A DNA stretch of 7,161 nt from CAZGQY01 sp964528035. Lineage in GTDB: Bacteria; Pseudomonadota; Gammaproteobacteria; Methylococcales; UBA1147. The stretch covers positions 1 through 7,161 of the forward strand of contig CAZGQY010000199.1 of NCBI GenBank assembly GCA_964528035.1, given 5' to 3'. A program made the translations under genes and the position numbers. How positions within the stretch are numbered: the first letter of the stretch is position 1; each line of letters starts with the position of its first letter. This document shows positions 5,913 through 7,161 of this stretch, piece after piece. The notes under the pieces are model-generated. The model ran no database searches. It was given only the letters and a program-made list of their open reading frames with translations, and was not told the origin of the DNA.

Positions 5913-6097
5913 TTATTAAAGATACAGAGCAGATCTCCTTTACCCTGCTACAGCAATCCTTCTGCTGCAGCCTGAATGATCCAAGTCTTAGTACATTTCC
6001 ATTAAAATTCGATGATCCTGCAATTTATCTTGCTATTGCTGCAGAGTGTTCTGAATCGCTTTTTCACTTTTTTAATTACCGACAATTAACCACTTAA
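5909..6097 (+). CDS. small ORF, 62 residues, possibly translationally coupled
   Basis: This frame starts at a TTG overlapping the TGA of the preceding 40-codon ORF (shared TTGA at 5909-5912). AAAAGGA (5893-5899) lies 9 nt before it, a reasonable Shine-Dalgarno. The product begins MIIKDTEQISFTLLQQSF, contains two adjacent Cys (19-20) and a moderately hydrophobic middle (IYLAIAAECSESLFHFF), and ends NYRQLTT. I recognise no domain and no clear membrane helix or signal peptide. No ATG lies near the 5' end of the frame, which lowers confidence. It ends 34 nt before the dehydrogenase gene on the same strand, so co-transcription is possible. The alternative is a single gene of about 100 codons broken by a -1 shift near 5909. 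Confidence 0.4.
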   Translation: MIIKDTEQISFTLLQQSFCCSLNDPSLSTFPLKFDDPAIYLAIAAECSESLFHFFNYRQLTT

Positions 6098-6131
6098 CTT
6101 CTAACCATACTAACAATATAAAACCACACAG

Positions 6132-7010
6132 ATGAACGACAAACAATCGATAGGATTTATTGGTATAGGCTTGATGGGTAAACCCATGACGCTGAGGTTA
6201 CTAAAAGCTGGCTATAAGGTAACAGTCTGGAACCGTAGCCCGGAAAAACTGGAGGAAGTTCTTGCTGCAGGTGCCAAACGGGCAACGACAATCGATAAGC
6301 TGGTATTAAATACTGAGGTTATATTTTTGAGTCTGGCAGATACCGCAGCTGTTAATGATGTCGTTTCTGCTAATGGTGGCATTGGGCGCTTTGCCAACGA
6401 TAAAAAGATCATCGTCGACCTGTCCAGTATTGATCCCTCGGAAACCCGACGATTCGGGCAAAGCCTGCAATCGCAATGTGGTATACACTGGGTGGATGCC
6501 CCAGTATCCGGCGGCGTAGTTGGCGCAGAACAAGGCACCCTGACAATCATGGCAGGCGGATTGGATTCAGACATTGAACGTATTCGACCCATATTGCAGC
6601 ACCTCAGTCAGCGGCTCACGCATATGGGTGACCTGGGAGCCGGACAGGTCACAAAAATCTGTAACCAGATGATCGTCAGTTGCAACGCGTTGGTCATCGC
6701 GGAAATGCTGGCATTAGCAAAAAAATCCGGAGTAGACGCTGAAAAAATACCTGGGGCACTGGAAGGTGGATTTGCGGATTCCAAACCACTGCAAATATTA
6801 GGGCCAGAAATGGCCAGCGAAACCTTCGAGCCAATTAAATGGCGGGTCAAAACACTACTAAAAGATTTAAACATGGCGGTAGACCTATCAAGAACGCAAG
6901 GCAAACCTATCCCAATGTCGGGACTCGCCACACAATTGATGCAGCACCATGCAAGCAAAGGTTATCTGCAACAAGATCCGTCGACCCTTATAAAATTGTA
7001 CACTGATTAA
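6132..7010 (+). CDS. NAD(P)-dependent oxidoreductase, 3-hydroxyisobutyrate dehydrogenase / tartronate semialdehyde reductase family
   Basis: The 292-residue product is a complete beta-hydroxyacid dehydrogenase, a cytosolic enzyme family that reversibly oxidises 3-hydroxy acids with NAD or NADP. Domains in order: an N-terminal Rossmann fold with GFIGIGLMGKPM (residues 8-19, GxGxxG at 11-16), with WNRSPEKL (33-40) after strand two, where Arg35 may favour NADP; the substrate loop DAPVSGGVVGAEQGTL (122-137); and the helical C-terminal domain with GAGQVTKICNQM (169-180), Lys175 being the expected catalytic lysine, and KDLNMA (244-249). The KxxNQ form and overall wording resemble GarR/GlxR-type 2-hydroxy-3-oxopropionate reductases, but family members act on many substrates (3-hydroxyisobutyrate, hydroxybutyrate, succinic semialdehyde, imines). 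The ATG at 6132 has the usual distance to the glycine motif yet no visible Shine-Dalgarno in the preceding CCACACAG. Neighbouring genes give no pathway hint. Family certain, substrate not. Confidence 0.93.
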   Translation: MNDKQSIGFIGIGLMGKPMTLRLLKAGYKVTVWNRSPEKLEEVLAAGAKRATTIDKLVLNTEVIFLSLADTAAVNDVVSANGGIGRFANDKKIIVDLSSIDPSETRRFGQSLQSQCGIHWVDAPVSGGVVGAEQGTLTIMAGGLDSDIERIRPILQHLSQRLTHMGDLGAGQVTKICNQMIVSCNALVIAEMLALAKKSGVDAEKIPGALEGGFADSKPLQILGPEMASETFEPIKWRVKTLLKDLNMAVDLSRTQGKPIPMSGLATQLMQHHASKGYLQQDPSTLIKLYTD

Positions 7011-7022
7011 CGATTCAAATTC

Positions 7023-7048
7023 TTTTTCAAACAAAGCGGCTTGAAAAA
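7023..7048. repeat. AT-rich inverted repeat after the dehydrogenase gene
   Basis: TTTTTCAA and TTGAAAAA form an 8-bp stem around a 10-nt loop, beginning 12 nt after the stop codon at 7010. It may slow or end transcription, but the stem is AT-rich and not followed by a T-run on the plus strand, so it is not called a terminator. Confidence 0.35.
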
Positions 7049-7061
7049 ATTTCCCAGGAAG

Positions 7062-7098
7062 GTACAGGATTGGTGTACAGGATTGGTGTTCAGGATGG
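7062..7098 (+). repeat. 13-bp tandem repeat, nearly three copies
   Basis: GTACAGGATTGGT occurs twice without a gap (7062-7074, 7075-7087), followed by a degenerate third partial copy GTTCAGGATGG (7088-7098). It lies in the non-coding 151 nt after the dehydrogenase gene. The unit is not a multiple of three and no ORF covers it. Confidence 0.85.
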
Positions 7099-7161
7099 AG
7101 AGAACAGGGCCAAGATAAGGACAGAAAGACAAATTAGTTTCAATAGTTGTAAAATGCACTT

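Noticed and set aside
6212..6592. Long minus-strand frames (126, 75 and 116 codons) inside the dehydrogenase gene.
   Set aside because: They are antisense to a well-conserved enzyme and show no domain; shadow frames.

Overview
The window looks like a chromosomal stretch of a free-living, probably marine or environmental gammaproteobacterium with moderate, slightly AT-leaning base composition. The clue to lineage is the YciH/SUI1-type protein, which reads like the gammaproteobacterial form. The RhlB-like glycosyltransferase and the GarR-like dehydrogenase fit that too. The genus cannot be told from this sequence, and the lipoprotein-modifying enzyme Lgt looks like the Bacteroidota form instead.

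Layout, left to right. At 168-494 (minus) is a yciH gene. At 755-1612 (plus) is a predicted secreted lipoprotein of the alpha/beta-hydrolase fold, convergent with a PrsW-type membrane protease gene (minus, ending at 1637, probable start 2335). Next is a decayed 3' end of an EamA/DMT transporter gene (2471-2767, plus), then a small three-helix membrane protein (2872-3150, plus) with a good ribosome binding site. Between it and the convergent lgt gene (3434-4228, minus) lies a long imperfect palindrome at 3184-3345 with two inner hairpins. This is the most unusual non-coding structure in the window. Then come a GT1-family glycosyltransferase resembling rhamnosyltransferase RhlB (4392-5654, minus), a divergent promoter region, two overlapping small ORFs (5790-6097, plus) and a 3-hydroxyisobutyrate-dehydrogenase-family oxidoreductase (6132-7010, plus). 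The right end carries a 13-bp tandem repeat.

The genes do not form one obvious pathway. They look like a patchwork of single-gene units with frequent strand switches. Lgt could act on the lipoprotein hydrolase, as on any lipoprotein of the cell, but nothing suggests a dedicated pairing. Several annotated starts rest on Shine-Dalgarno position: ATG is preferred over upstream TTG or GTG codons for the PrsW, Lgt and glycosyltransferase genes. No tRNA, rRNA, CRISPR array, insertion sequence or complete mobile element was recognised. No clear multi-gene novel system was found; the best candidates for new biology are the 3184-3345 palindrome and the overlapping small-ORF pair.
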